A stretch of 64,000 nucleotides of DNA from Ectopseudomonas oleovorans (GTDB lineage: Bacteria; Pseudomonadota; Gammaproteobacteria; Pseudomonadales; Pseudomonadaceae). The notes beneath the pieces were generated by a model. The model was not told the DNA's origin. It saw nothing but the letters and a program-made list of their open reading frames with translations, and did not search any database. Each line of letters starts with the position of its first letter. Positions within the stretch are counted from its first letter, which is position 1. Position numbers and translations under genes: made by a program. The DNA lies in contig NZ_QASO01000032.1 of assembly GCF_003052605.1 (NCBI RefSeq), forward strand, positions 1 through 64,000, in the 5' to 3' direction. Shown in pieces: positions 36,937-45,106 of the stretch.

Positions 36937-37058
36937 GAGCGTCCCGGCGTTCCGCCGTCGGGCTCGCGGGCTACGCCCCATGCCTCGTACCGAGTCATGG
37001 CCATCCGGCTTTGATCCCTGACGCCTCCGGCCCTGTGGGCCTGCGCGCTGCGCTTGCC
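36937..37058 (+). repeat. ICE intergenic repeat R1, copy b
   Basis: Second copy of the unit at 35698-35812, with GGGCTACGCCCC in place of GGGCTGCGCCCC and an added GCGCTGC near the end. It runs directly into leader repeat R2 copy a, so the non-coding gap 36853-37253 is almost wholly repeat sequence. Confidence 0.85.
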
Positions 37059-37087
37059 CATCCGTCGTCTCTGCGGGCGGGGTGTGG

Positions 37088-37253
37088 GCGGTCTTGCTGT
37101 TCCCTTCACCGTATCACGGCGTTCTCGCCGTCAAGGGCTGCGCGCGCCTTGCGCGCTTGCGTCCTGGCGGCCGTCGCTGACCCCTGACCGCTTGCGCTGC
37201 GCCGTGCTGAGGCCGGTTCCGGGCAATTCCGCCCGAGCAACCGGAGCATGATC
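37088..37253 (+). repeat. Leader repeat R2, copy a (upstream of radC)
   Basis: About 165 bp from GCGGTCTTGCTGTTCCC to the radC start. Copy b (37865-38028) ends in the same way at the next gene's start: both contain CACGGCGTTCTCGCCGTCAAG, TGACCGCTTGCGCTGCGCC and GTTCCGGGCAATTCCGCC and finish with CCGGAG just before ATG. Confidence 0.88.
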
Positions 37254-37760
37254 ATGTCGCAACTTTCTCTGTCTCTCGATTCCTCGCTGCTGGTGCGTGA
37301 CGACCAGGGGCGCTATCTGCCGGCGACTGCCGACCAAATTCTGGAAGCTGCGCGGTACGTTATCGACCAGAAAACTCCGCGCGGGACGCTGTTCACTTCG
37401 CCGGCGCTGGTCAAGGACTACCTGCGCACCAAGCTGGCCAACTTCGAGCATGAGGTTTTCGCTACGCTGTTCCTCGACAGCCAGAACCGTCTGATCGAAT
37501 ACGTGGAGATGTTTCGCGGCACCATCGACCAGGCATCGGTGTATCCGCGCGAAGTCGTGAAAACGGCACTGCAACACAACGCAGCGGCCGTGATCTTTTC
37601 GCACAATCATCCGAGCGGCAATTCCGAGCCGAGCCAGGCGGACAAGCTGCTGACCCAACGCCTCAAGGAAGCCCTGGCGCTGGTGGACGTGCGCACGCTG
37701 GATCACATCGTCGTCGGCGGCGAGGCCACTACGTCATTCGCTGAGCGTGGCCTGATCTGA
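37254..37760 (+). CDS. radC: RadC/MPN-type JAB domain protein
   Basis: A 168-residue protein of the RadC (JAB/MPN) family common on ICEs and plasmids. The metal-binding motif is SHNHPSGNSEPSQAD (H-x-H and downstream Asp), with VFATLFLDSQNRLIEYVEMFRGT before it. The biochemical role of mobile-element RadC is not settled, though the JAMM site is complete. ATG 37254 is chosen over 37248 because the spacing from CCGGAG matches that of the parallel gene at 38029. It stands in its own unit: leader R2, gene, terminator at 37767. Confidence 0.92.
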   Translation: MSQLSLSLDSSLLVRDDQGRYLPATADQILEAARYVIDQKTPRGTLFTSPALVKDYLRTKLANFEHEVFATLFLDSQNRLIEYVEMFRGTIDQASVYPREVVKTALQHNAAAVIFSHNHPSGNSEPSQADKLLTQRLKEALALVDVRTLDHIVVGGEATTSFAERGLI

Positions 37761-37766
37761 CACAGG

Positions 37767-37786
37767 GGGGCTGCGGCCCCTTTTTT
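37767..37786 (+). terminator. Terminator of radC
   Basis: GGGGC (37767-37771) pairs with GCCCC (37776-37780) and is followed by six T. Short but classic. Confidence 0.75.
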
Positions 37787-37864
37787 GCTGCGCCCGGTGG
37801 CGCAGCTACGGCCCTCGCGGGCCTGCGCTTGCTGAAGACAGGTGTGCGTAGGTGGTGGTGTGAG

Positions 37865-38028
37865 GCGGTCTTGCTGTTCCCTTCACCGTATCACGGCGTT
37901 CTCGCCGTCAAGGGCTGCGCGTGCAAGCACGCTTGCGGCCTCCCGGCCGTCCTTGACCCCTGACCGCTTGCGCTGCGCCGTGCTGGTGACGGTTCCGGGC
38001 AATTCCGCCTGTGTAACCGGAGATCGTC
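37865..38028 (+). repeat. Leader repeat R2, copy b
   Basis: Second copy of the leader at 37088-37253, differing mainly in the middle (GTGCAAGCACGCTTGCGGCC in place of the shorter GCGCGCC stretch). It is preceded at 37812-37832 by a piece of the R1 tail (CCCTCGCGGGCCTGCGCTTGC), so the R1-tail-then-R2 arrangement is the same as in front of radC. Confidence 0.88.
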
Positions 38029-38418
38029 ATGAACGATAAATCACATGTTTCCCTCGAACAGCACGTTTGCCTGGTCTGCGGCAAAGCGTTCGATACCGGC
38101 ACCATCCTGCTCGACAAGCGCCTGCGTGCAAGCATGGAGCACCATACGAAGACGGGCTGGGGCCTATGCCCCGAGCACCAGAAGCTGGCCGACGATGGTT
38201 TCGTCGCGCTAGTCGAATGCGACCCGCAGCGCAGCGGCTCGCCGGGTGGCCGCCTGAAGCCCGAGCAGGCTTATCGCACGGGCCGGCTGGCGCACCTGAA
38301 GCATCATGTGTTCGCCAAGGTGTTCAACGTGCCGATCGAGGCCAACCAGCCTTGCGTCTTCGTTAAGCCGGGCGTCATAGAGCAGCTTGAAGCGATGGTG
38401 TCGCCGGCGACGAGCTGA
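38029..38418 (+). CDS. Hypothetical ICE protein with Cys/His pairs
   Basis: A 129-residue protein, a common but unnamed Tn4371-type backbone gene. CLVCGKAF (residues 14-21) and GLCPEHQ (about 46-52) could together bind one zinc ion; the rest is alpha/beta with no known motif. The start ATG at 38029 lies 6 bases after CCGGAG of leader R2. A terminator follows at once. Function unknown; the shared leader suggests co-regulation with radC. Confidence 0.8.
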   Translation: MNDKSHVSLEQHVCLVCGKAFDTGTILLDKRLRASMEHHTKTGWGLCPEHQKLADDGFVALVECDPQRSGSPGGRLKPEQAYRTGRLAHLKHHVFAKVFNVPIEANQPCVFVKPGVIEQLEAMVSPATS

Positions 38419-38433
38419 TCGCGCTAACAACCC

Positions 38434-38470
38434 GGCGCGTCGTCCTTTCGGGCGACGCGCCATTCTTTTT
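38434..38470 (+). terminator. Terminator after the gene at 38029
   Basis: GGCGCGTCG (38434-38442) pairs perfectly with CGACGCGCC (38453-38461) and is followed by ATTCTTTTT. Confidence 0.8.
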
Positions 38471-39206
38471 GCTGCGCCCGATGCCGATGCCTTCGCGCCC
38501 GCGGCGCTTCGCTTGCCTCCAGGGGAAAGCCCTGCGGGCTATCCCCGCCGCGCGATGCTTGGCGCCCCTGGAAGACCGCCGAACCGGCTGCGCCGGATCG
38601 GCCAGAAGCCAATCGCAGTCCCAGCAGCAGAAGCAATTTCTCGATGCCTTGTGCATGAGGGCTGTCCTGGGCGTGATGTTCATCGAGCATCGAAGTCAGG
38701 GCGTCCCCGGCCAAGAAGACATGGCCGGTCGCGCTGTCGTGCGCGTTGCGCATCGAGCCGCCTGCGGCGTCTCGCCCCTGACGGGCTTCCATCGTTCCCT
38801 CGCTCCGCTCGGCTGACGCCTCCGGCCCGGCTTCTAGATCCGGGCCTGCGCGCTTCGCTTGCCGTGCGGTTCGGCACATAGGGATGGCCGTTGCCATGTC
38901 CAGCCGTCTTCCCTGACCTCATCACCTTGTCTGCGACTGTAGCCCGCGCCCGTGTGCCGTCAAGGCACGCAGGGCCGTGTCCTCGGCTGCGCCTGCGGGC
39001 CGCACCAACCCTGCGCTTGCCTCCTTGACGGCACCCGTTCGCGCGCTCCTGACCGTCGCGGGCGATGAACTCAGGAAAGACGGTGGCAACAGGGCTAACC
39101 GGGTTCCTCGTGCCGACCGCACCGAACAGCTGAAAGGCTGGGCTCCGAATCTAGGAATCCGGTGTGCGGTGTGAACAGCAAACCTCTTTTTGTCAGGAGA
39201 AAGACC
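38471..39206. other. Long gap with repeat fragments, no credible gene
   Basis: The 736 bases contain GC-rich frames on both strands, none with family similarity or a ribosome binding site. R1-tail-like pieces occur at about 38488-38517 and 38814-38863 (TGACGCCTCCGGCCC, GGGCCTGCGC, CGCTTGCC), and a further related stretch lies at about 38941-39060. The last bases carry the TCAGGAGA ribosome binding site of the DUF932 gene. Confidence 0.6.
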
Positions 39207-40037
39207 ATGCAACTCGCATCCCGTTTCGCTTCCCGTTCCCCGGCACTGCGCAGCGAATACCCGCTGACCGATGACCAGATTCACCGTGTCGCGCCGTCCA
39301 TCTTCGCGGACGCCCCGCATGAGAGCCGTTCGCAGCGGTACGCCTACATCCCCACCGCCGCCGTGCTGACCGAGCTTCGGAAAGAAGGCTTCCAGCCCTT
39401 CATGGTGACGCAGACCCGCGTGCGCGATGAAGGCAAGCGCGAGCACACGAAACACATGATTCGCCTGCGCCACGCCAGCCAGATCAACGGCGCGGAGGCT
39501 AACGAAATCGTGCTGCTGAACTCGCATGACGGCACCAGCAGCTATCAGATGCTGGCCGGCATGTTCCGGTTCGTGTGCAGCAATGGTCTTGTCTGCGGCG
39601 ACACCGTGGCGGACGTGCGCGTGCCCCACAAAGGCGACGTAGCCGGCTCCGTCATCGAAGGCGCTTTCGAGGTGTTGAGCGGCTTCGAGCGGGTGAAGGA
39701 ATCCCGCGATGCCATGCGCGCGATCACGCTGGACGAAGGCGAGGCCGAAGTGTTCGCCCGTTCCGCGCTGGCCCTCAAGTACGACCCCACCGACAACAAG
39801 CCAGCGCCCATCACCGAATCGCAAATCCTGATGCCGCGCCGGTTCGACGACCGCCGCCCGGACTTGTGGAGCGTGTTCAACCGCACCCAAGAAAACCTGA
39901 CCAAAGGCGGATTGCATGGCCGCAGCGCCAACGGGCGCCGCCAGCAGACCCGCCCGGTGCAAGGCATTGATTCCGATGTGCGCCTCAATCGCGCCCTCTG
40001 GATGCTGGCCGATGGCCTGCGCCAGTTGAAAGCCTGA
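39207..40037 (+). CDS. DUF932 domain protein
   Basis: A 276-residue DUF932 protein, a family common on conjugative elements and phages, function unknown. Blocks FMVTQTRVRDEGK, HMIRLRHA, NSHDGTSSYQMLAGMFRFVCSNGLVCGD are diagnostic. The ATG at 39207 follows TCAGGAGAAAGACC; a longer frame from 39162 lacks such a site. It precedes the ParB-like gene by 74 bases and is probably transcribed with it. Confidence 0.9.
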   Translation: MQLASRFASRSPALRSEYPLTDDQIHRVAPSIFADAPHESRSQRYAYIPTAAVLTELRKEGFQPFMVTQTRVRDEGKREHTKHMIRLRHASQINGAEANEIVLLNSHDGTSSYQMLAGMFRFVCSNGLVCGDTVADVRVPHKGDVAGSVIEGAFEVLSGFERVKESRDAMRAITLDEGEAEVFARSALALKYDPTDNKPAPITESQILMPRRFDDRRPDLWSVFNRTQENLTKGGLHGRSANGRRQQTRPVQGIDSDVRLNRALWMLADGLRQLKA

Positions 40038-40111
40038 ACCCTTCCGATCTTTTACCCGCCGGAGGGGCGGTTCCCCTCCATTCCCTTGTTTCACTTGATT
40101 GGAGATACACC

Positions 40112-42169
40112 ATGAACGCCGTTACCACTACCGAAGCCCGCGCCATCCAAGCCCCCGCGCTGGAAGCTGCCGACCCGACCAAGAACCTGATTCTGGTTCC
40201 GCTGTCGCGGCTGGTGTTGCGCCCCACGGGCCGCAACGTGCGCAAGACCCCGCGCATGTCCATCCCCGAACTCGCCGCATCCATCCAGCGTGTCGGCCTG
40301 CTGCAAAACCTGATCGTGATTGCATCCGCCGATGGCGAGCATTGCGAAGTCGTCGCCGGTGGCCGTCGCCTCGCCGCGTTGAAGCTGCTGGCGAAAAAGC
40401 ACCGCATCAGCAAGGAATGGGAGGTTCCTTGCCTGCTGGTAGCCGATGGCACCGCCCGCACGGCCAGCCTCACCGAGAACGTACAGCGCGAAGCCATGCA
40501 CCCCGCCGACCAGTTCGAGGCATTCGCCGCGCTGGTGGCCGAAGGCCGGCCCATCGAGGACATTGCGGCGGATTTCAGCGTCACGCCGCTGGTGGTGCAA
40601 CGCCGCTTGAAGCTGGCGAACGTGTCGCCGCGCCTGATGGCCGACTATCGCGCCGATGCCGTCACGCTCGATCAGTTGATGGCGCTTGCCATCACCGATG
40701 ACCACGCCGCACAGGAAGCCGCGTTCTACGATGCCCCGCAGTGGCAGCGGCATCCGTCCCACTTGCGCGAACGCCTGACCGAGCGCGAAATCGACGCCTA
40801 CCGGCATCCGCTGGTGCGGTTCGTAGGGCTGGACACCTACGAAGCCGCAGGCGGTGGCATCCGCCGCGACCTGTTTGCGGAAGGCGATGCGGGCGTGTAT
40901 CTGACCGATGCCGCGCTGCTGGAACGACTGGCGCAAACCCGGCTGGCAGGCATTGCCGCCAATGTTCGCGCCGAAGGTTGGGCGTGGGTGGATGCCACGC
41001 CGGGCGCGACCCATGCCGACCTGCACACCTTCCAACGCGCCCCGAGGGAGCGCCGCGAACCGAACAAGCGCGAAGCCGCACGCATCGAGAAGCTGCAAGC
41101 CCGGATGCACGAACTGGCCGAAGCCGTGGATGCCGCATTGGACGCCGACGACGAGGAAAAGGCCGATGCCTTGCAGGAGGAAGGCGAAGCCGTGGGCGAG
41201 CAGTTGCAAGCGCTAGAAGATGGCTTGCAAGACTACGGCGCGAACGTGAAGGCCGCAGCCGGAGCCATCGTCACCATCGACCGCAACGGCGAGGCCGTCA
41301 TTCATCGCGGCCTGATGCGCGAAGCCGAAGCCAAGGCGCTGCGCACACTGGAAAGGATTCGGCAGGGTTTCGGCGGCGAAGGCGAAGCCGCGAACGACGA
41401 GGAAGGCGAGGACGGAGACGACGACAGGCAGCCCAAGGCCGCCGCCATGTCCGACCGGCTGGCGCAGAAGTTGAGCGCCCACCGCACCGCCGCGCTGCAA
41501 ATCGAAGTCGCCCGGCATCCGCAAGCCGCGCTGGCCGCCGTGGTGCATGGCATGGTGCAGACCGTTTTGCAGGGCAGCCACTACGGCCACGACTTGCCGC
41601 TGGGCGTAAGCCTCAAAGTGCAAGACCGGCTGGAAGGCATGGCCCCGGACTTGCCCGAATCGCCCGCCGCCGTGGCGCTGCGCGAACTGCAACAGGTGGC
41701 GGGCGAAGCCTTGCCGGAGGACAGCGCCGAACTGTTCGCCGTGCTGCTGGCGAAGCCGCAAGATGAACTGGTGCGGCTGCTGGCCGTGTGCGTGGCTTCC
41801 ACGGTGGACGTGGTGACACCCCGCGCCACGCCGCACCAGCGCGGCGCAGAACTGGCGCAGGCCGTGGGCCTCGACATGGCCGCATGGTGGAAGCCGACCG
41901 CAGAAGGCTACTTCAAGCATGTTTCCAAGGCCGTGATTCTGGATGCCGTGGCCGTGTTTGCACCGGATTCTGTAACCCGGCTGGCGAAGTTGAAGAAGGC
42001 CGACATTGCCAGCGAGGCCGAGCGGCTGGCCGATGGCACGGGCTGGATGCCCGCCATCTTCAAGGCCGCAGGCCCGCAGGATGCCGTGCAGGAAGAAGGC
42101 CCGGAGCAAAACGCCCCGGAGGATGCCGAGGCAATGGCGGATGAACCCGCCGAAGCACTGGCCGCTTGA
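40112..42169 (+). CDS. parB: Large ParB/RepB-type protein
   Basis: A 685-residue protein. Residues about 25-125 are the ParB N-terminal (CTPase-type) domain with LVLRPTGRNVRKTP, GLLQNLIV, VVAGGRRLAALK and NVQREAMHPADQFEAF. About 130-165 is the helix-turn-helix (IEDIAADFSVTPLVVQRRLKLANVSPRL). The remaining 500 residues hold an acidic coiled-coil region (about 310-450) and an unassigned C-terminal domain. It is much longer than a chromosomal ParB and is a typical ICE/plasmid protein. ParA is 5 kb away, so it may not act as its partner and could regulate or process DNA instead. Confidence 0.9.
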   Translation: MNAVTTTEARAIQAPALEAADPTKNLILVPLSRLVLRPTGRNVRKTPRMSIPELAASIQRVGLLQNLIVIASADGEHCEVVAGGRRLAALKLLAKKHRISKEWEVPCLLVADGTARTASLTENVQREAMHPADQFEAFAALVAEGRPIEDIAADFSVTPLVVQRRLKLANVSPRLMADYRADAVTLDQLMALAITDDHAAQEAAFYDAPQWQRHPSHLRERLTEREIDAYRHPLVRFVGLDTYEAAGGGIRRDLFAEGDAGVYLTDAALLERLAQTRLAGIAANVRAEGWAWVDATPGATHADLHTFQRAPRERREPNKREAARIEKLQARMHELAEAVDAALDADDEEKADALQEEGEAVGEQLQALEDGLQDYGANVKAAAGAIVTIDRNGEAVIHRGLMREAEAKALRTLERIRQGFGGEGEAANDEEGEDGDDDRQPKAAAMSDRLAQKLSAHRTAALQIEVARHPQAALAAVVHGMVQTVLQGSHYGHDLPLGVSLKVQDRLEGMAPDLPESPAAVALRELQQVAGEALPEDSAELFAVLLAKPQDELVRLLAVCVASTVDVVTPRATPHQRGAELAQAVGLDMAAWWKPTAEGYFKHVSKAVILDAVAVFAPDSVTRLAKLKKADIASEAERLADGTGWMPAIFKAAGPQDAVQEEGPEQNAPEDAEAMADEPAEALAA

Positions 42170-42185
42170 CCCGCACGGAAGGCAA

Positions 42186-42209
42186 GCGCCCCGGCCTCGA
42201 CCGGGGCGC
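42186..42209. other. GC hairpin between parB and next gene
   Basis: GCGCCCCGG (42186-42194) pairs with CCGGGGCGC (42201-42209). Without a T-tract it may protect the upstream message or set the ratio of the two proteins. Confidence 0.6.
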
Positions 42210-42231
42210 TTCGCTGCAAGGAGAAACCCCA

Positions 42232-42441
42232 ATGACCCGCACCACGACCAGCCGCCCACGCATGGCGGCGACCTATGCCCCCGGTACGGTACGCGCCCGC
42301 CGCTGGCACGGCGAAGGCGACGTGCGCGGCTACCGTCCGCCTCGCGGCTGGACAGCCCGAGCCGACCTGACCGACTTTCACCCCATCACGGGCCGCGCCT
42401 TGCCGCGTGCCGTGTGGTGGATTATCGAAACCAAGGACTAA
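42232..42441 (+). CDS. Small hypothetical protein
   Basis: A basic protein of 69 residues (RPRMAATYAPGTVRARRWHGEGDVRGYRPPRG), not recognised. The ATG at 42232 has AAGGAG 10 bases ahead, better than any upstream start in the same frame. It follows parB by 62 bases behind a hairpin. The good ribosome binding site and a position seen in related elements support it as a real gene; function unknown. Confidence 0.65.
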   Translation: MTRTTTSRPRMAATYAPGTVRARRWHGEGDVRGYRPPRGWTARADLTDFHPITGRALPRAVWWIIETKD

Positions 42442-42544
42442 CCCATCATTCACGCCAGCCCCAGTCCGTTCCGCCCTGGGGCTGGTGGTCAAAAATCCGG
42501 GCGCGGCGGTGGCCGCGCCCGGTTTCAAGGCCCAAAACCAAAAC

Positions 42545-42580
42545 GCCCCTTCGCCGCCTTCGGGCGGGCGGCGAAGGGGC
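42545..42580. repeat. 14-bp perfect inverted repeat
   Basis: GCCCCTTCGCCGCC at 42545-42558 is perfectly inverted at 42567-42580 with an 8-base loop. No T-tract follows. It lies about 100 bases after the small gene and may end or stabilise its message. Confidence 0.7.
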
Positions 42581-43045
42581 CGCGCACAAGCGGCCTTGTG
42601 CGCGAGAAACCACGAAGCCCACAAGTGCGGCGGCGCACCCCGCCGCCGGTGTTTGGACTGCGCCCCGCCGCAATGGGCGGGGCTTGTGGGGCTACGCCCC
42701 GGCTTGCTGCGGCAGGTTGTGCGAAAGCGTGCCGTCCTCGACGCTGGCGGTTCGTTGCCTGTATGTCACGAAGGACGGTTCACCGACACACCGCCCGGCC
42801 TCGCCCGATGGAGCCTCCACGCCACGCCTCAAGCATGTGCCGCGAGCTGCGGCAGGGGCGCTCCGGCCTTGTCGTCGGGGCATTGACCTGGCCCGCGTCA
42901 GGGCGCAAGCCGGTGAAGCCGTCACGCGGGGATGCCGAGTCGGCCATGTCTCCATTCGGGAGCGGTCGGCCTGTACGTCCTTGTCTTGTTGTGAATCCTG
43001 GCGGTGGCGCGGCTGCGCCTTGGGCTTCATGGCCGCAACCTTCCA

Positions 43046-43101
43046 GCAAAAATAATTTCCCCTGCGCTGCGCGCATTCCTCGCGGGACAAATTATTTTTG
43101 C
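43046..43101. repeat. AT-rich 13-bp inverted repeat in GC-rich gap
   Basis: GCAAAAATAATTT (43046-43058) is perfectly inverted as AAATTATTTTTGC (43089-43101) around a 30-base GC-rich loop. Both are flanked by TTCCAG on the outer left and outer right in the same direction. It lies 118 bases before DUF736. Confidence 0.75.
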
Positions 43102-43218
43102 TTCCAGGTTCTCCACTTCGTTCCGACCGCAAGCGGTGCGGCCAGCCCATCCCCGCCGGACGGATCACAACAAGGACGCACTGGCGCGACCTTGTTCAAC
43201 CCGAAAGGAGAAATCATC

Positions 43219-43533
43219 ATGGCAAACATCGGCACCTTCACCGCAGAGAAAGACGGCTTCACCGGCACGCTCCGCACCCTGACGCTCAACGTCAAAGTCA
43301 AGCTGGTTCCCAACGACAAGGGCGACAACGAGAACGCCCCCGACTACCGCCTGCAAGCGGCAAGTCATGACATCGGCGCGGCGTGGAAGAAGACCAGCGA
43401 GGCCGGACGGCCCTATGTGTCCGTGACCCTGGACGATCCTTCGTTCCCAGCCACCGTTTATGCCCGCCTGATCGAAGGCGAGAACGGCACGCACGACCTG
43501 ATCTGGTCGCGCAACAAGCCCAAGGCGGCCTGA
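43219..43533 (+). CDS. DUF736 family protein
   Basis: A 104-residue DUF736 protein starting MANIGTFTAEKDGFTGTLRTLTLN and containing YRLQAASHDIGAAWKKTSEAGRPYVSVTLDDPSFPATVYARL, all typical. The family is widespread on ICEs and rhizobial plasmids; its function is unknown, and a small beta-rich fold is expected. The ATG at 43219 follows AAAGGAG. A longer frame covering much of the upstream gap is spurious. Confidence 0.93.
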   Translation: MANIGTFTAEKDGFTGTLRTLTLNVKVKLVPNDKGDNENAPDYRLQAASHDIGAAWKKTSEAGRPYVSVTLDDPSFPATVYARLIEGENGTHDLIWSRNKPKAA

Positions 43534-43854
43534 CGGCCGCCCACAGCGCCCCGCCCATTGCGGCGGGGCACTGTGCTGCTCATCGCATCACCGCACGCAT
43601 AGGGTTTCGGCAGTCGCTCCGCGCTGGGTACGTCCACCAGGGCCGGTATCGCATGGGTGCTGACTGGAGGGTTCGCAACCCTTGGCAGCCGCAGGCACAA
43701 GATGGCGTGTCGGCGCTGGAAGCGCCGCCGGGCTTTCGGGCTGCGCCCCGTGCCGGCTACGCCGTCACGGCCAATCGGCTTCAATCCCTCACGCCTTCGC
43801 GCCTGCGGCGCTGCGCGCTTCGCTTGCGGAGATCCGGCACTACGCGCCGACGCG
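43534..43854. other. Gap between DUF736 and XRE gene
   Basis: Contains a near-perfect 14-bp hairpin behind DUF736 (43542-43555 with 43562-43575, one mismatch), then about 160 bases with nothing clear, then the diverged R1 copy at 43737-43829, which reaches almost to the stop of the XRE gene. Confidence 0.6.
43737..43829 (+). repeat. ICE intergenic repeat R1, diverged copy c
   Basis: Shares CGGGCTGCGCCCCG, CGGCTT.AATCCCT, ACGCCT and the GCGCTTCGCTTGC tail with the copies at 35698 and 36937, in the same order, but is clearly diverged. Confidence 0.6.
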
Positions 43855-44148
43855 CTACGGCGTATCCGACTCCTTCAGCACGGCCTCAAGCTCCTGGCGC
43901 ACGCGCGCCAGCAGCTCGTCGGCCTGGTGCGCGCTGTCGCCGACGTAGGCCAGCGTCAGCAGCGTGAGCGGATGCACGTCCATGACCTCGCACAGCTCGG
44001 CCAGCTTGTGGATGGTCGGGCTTTTCAGGTCGCGTTCCAGCGAACTCATGTAGGTGCGGCTGGACACGTCAGAGAACGCTTCCTGGCTCAAGCCACGCGC
44101 TTTCCTGACCGTCCGTATCGCCGCTGCCAATGAGTTCTTCGCTGCCAC
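43855..44148 (-). CDS. XRE family transcriptional regulator
   Basis: A 97-residue protein with a Cro/CI helix-turn-helix at about 8-62 (LAAAIRTVRKARGLSQEAFSDVSSRTYMSSLERD) and a short helical C-terminus for dimerisation. It diverges from DUF2958 with 264 bases between, and a promoter with two CTATAG boxes lies in that gap; it may repress both directions and so gate ICE transfer genes. Small XRE regulators in this place are common in the Tn4371 family. Confidence 0.88.
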   Translation of the reverse strand: MAAKNSLAAAIRTVRKARGLSQEAFSDVSSRTYMSSLERDLKSPTIHKLAELCEVMDVHPLTLLTLAYVGDSAHQADELLARVRQELEAVLKESDTP

Positions 44149-44184
44149 CTATGGTTTCCCCCCAAAAACCAAGATGACAGCCCA

Positions 44185-44213
44185 TTGCGCTCTATAGGGC
44201 TACAATCTATAGT
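44185..44213 (+). promoter_or_regulatory. Putative promoter with paired CTATAG boxes
   Basis: TTGCGC (44185-44190), 17-bp spacer, TATAGT (44208-44213). CTATAG occurs at 44192-44197 and again at 44207-44212, the second overlapping the -10. Two self-symmetric boxes 15 bp apart inside a promoter are a likely operator for the adjacent XRE regulator. The leader to the next start is about 200 bases. Confidence 0.5.
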
Positions 44214-44412
44214 GTTCATTTTGTGCTACTGCTTTCCTCTTTCGTGCCTTTACGGAAATCCGTATCTGCGGATTTCTTCAAACCCAGGGAACCGCATCCG
44301 TGTCTTTCCTGACTTCCGGCAATGCGCTTTCGTGCCTCTACGCTTCTATGGATTCGTGCGCAAGCACAGAGGCGCTTCGGCGGTTCCGTGCATTCGTGGA
44401 AGGCACGCGGCC

Positions 44413-44760
44413 GTGATCCCGCTTGCGACCGAGGAAGAACGGACGCGGCTGCTGGCCCACGGCCAAGCCCGCGCCGCCGGGCAGGATATCGACCCGTTGC
44501 CGGCCGTGCGGCTGTTCACCCCGGACGCGCATGCAACATGGCTGCTGGCCTCGCTCGATCCTGCCGATGGCGATACGGCCTACGGCCTGATCGACTTGGG
44601 GATCGGAATGCCCGCTCTGGGCACGGTGAGGCTGTCCGATCTCGCGTCCATCGTCGGCCCGCGTCAGCGGCCGGTGATGCGCGATCGCTACTTTCAGCCG
44701 ACGCGGAGGCTGTCGGAGTATGTCCGGCTGGCGCAGGAAGACGGTTCGATCCCGGACTGA
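44413..44760 (+). CDS. DUF2958 family protein
   Basis: A 115-residue DUF2958 protein of unknown function, found on conjugative elements. LFTPDAHATWLLASLDPADGDTAYGLIDLGIGMPALGTVRLSDL is diagnostic. The start is GTG at 44413 (reading MIPLATEEERTRLLAHGQ), with GGAAGG ahead; a much longer frame from 44185 would begin inside the promoter and is rejected. Confidence 0.87.
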   Translation: MIPLATEEERTRLLAHGQARAAGQDIDPLPAVRLFTPDAHATWLLASLDPADGDTAYGLIDLGIGMPALGTVRLSDLASIVGPRQRPVMRDRYFQPTRRLSEYVRLAQEDGSIPD

Positions 44761-45106
44761 TACCGGCCAGCGCAGCAGGGCCAAACGGGACGCATTGTGA
44801 CTATTTCAGTCTTGTTCAAGACCGGACAAGTCTGAATCCGCACGCTTGCGCCGAAGCGGTGCGATCCAGATGCAAACAGTCATGATGCCGGGCGCTGGAT
44901 GCGGCACGTTGCTCAATGCTGCGCACCATTTTTACGGCGGCGCAGCCGTCGCATTCAGACGATTTCAGCAATGCTCCGGAGCGAATCTGTCTTGACACCA
45001 GCAGTTACAGCTTACCTTGATTCGATGACGACTTGATGGCGTTTCGATAGCTCCCGCACGGCGGAATCCGTAGCGACGTTCCTGCTGATCGACAGGAGGT
45101 TGCGTT
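44761..45106. other. Gap with promoter-like motif before DUF2285 gene
   Basis: 346 bases without a credible gene. TTGACA at 44992-44997 is a perfect -35 box but the -10 behind it is weak (TACCTT at 45013-45018, spacer 15). It may start the long transcript that runs from the DUF2285 gene towards the relaxase. ACAGGAGG just before 45107 is a strong ribosome binding site. Confidence 0.45.

Larger units (their letters stand above)
42442..43218. other. Long gap with palindromes, no credible gene
   Basis: The 777 bases hold several GC frames without family match or ribosome binding site. Structures seen are a 14-bp perfect hairpin at 42545-42580, a smaller one at about 42657-42690, and the unusual AT-rich inverted repeat at 43046-43101. 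The end carries AAAGGAGA, the DUF736 ribosome binding site. Confidence 0.6.

Noticed and set aside
38387..38897. Overlapping open frames on both strands (about 160 codons each)
   Set aside because: No ribosome binding site or family match; the region is built of terminator and repeat tails.
42598..43533. A long frame fused in front of DUF736
   Set aside because: DUF736 has its own good start at 43219; the upstream part crosses hairpins and has no similarity.
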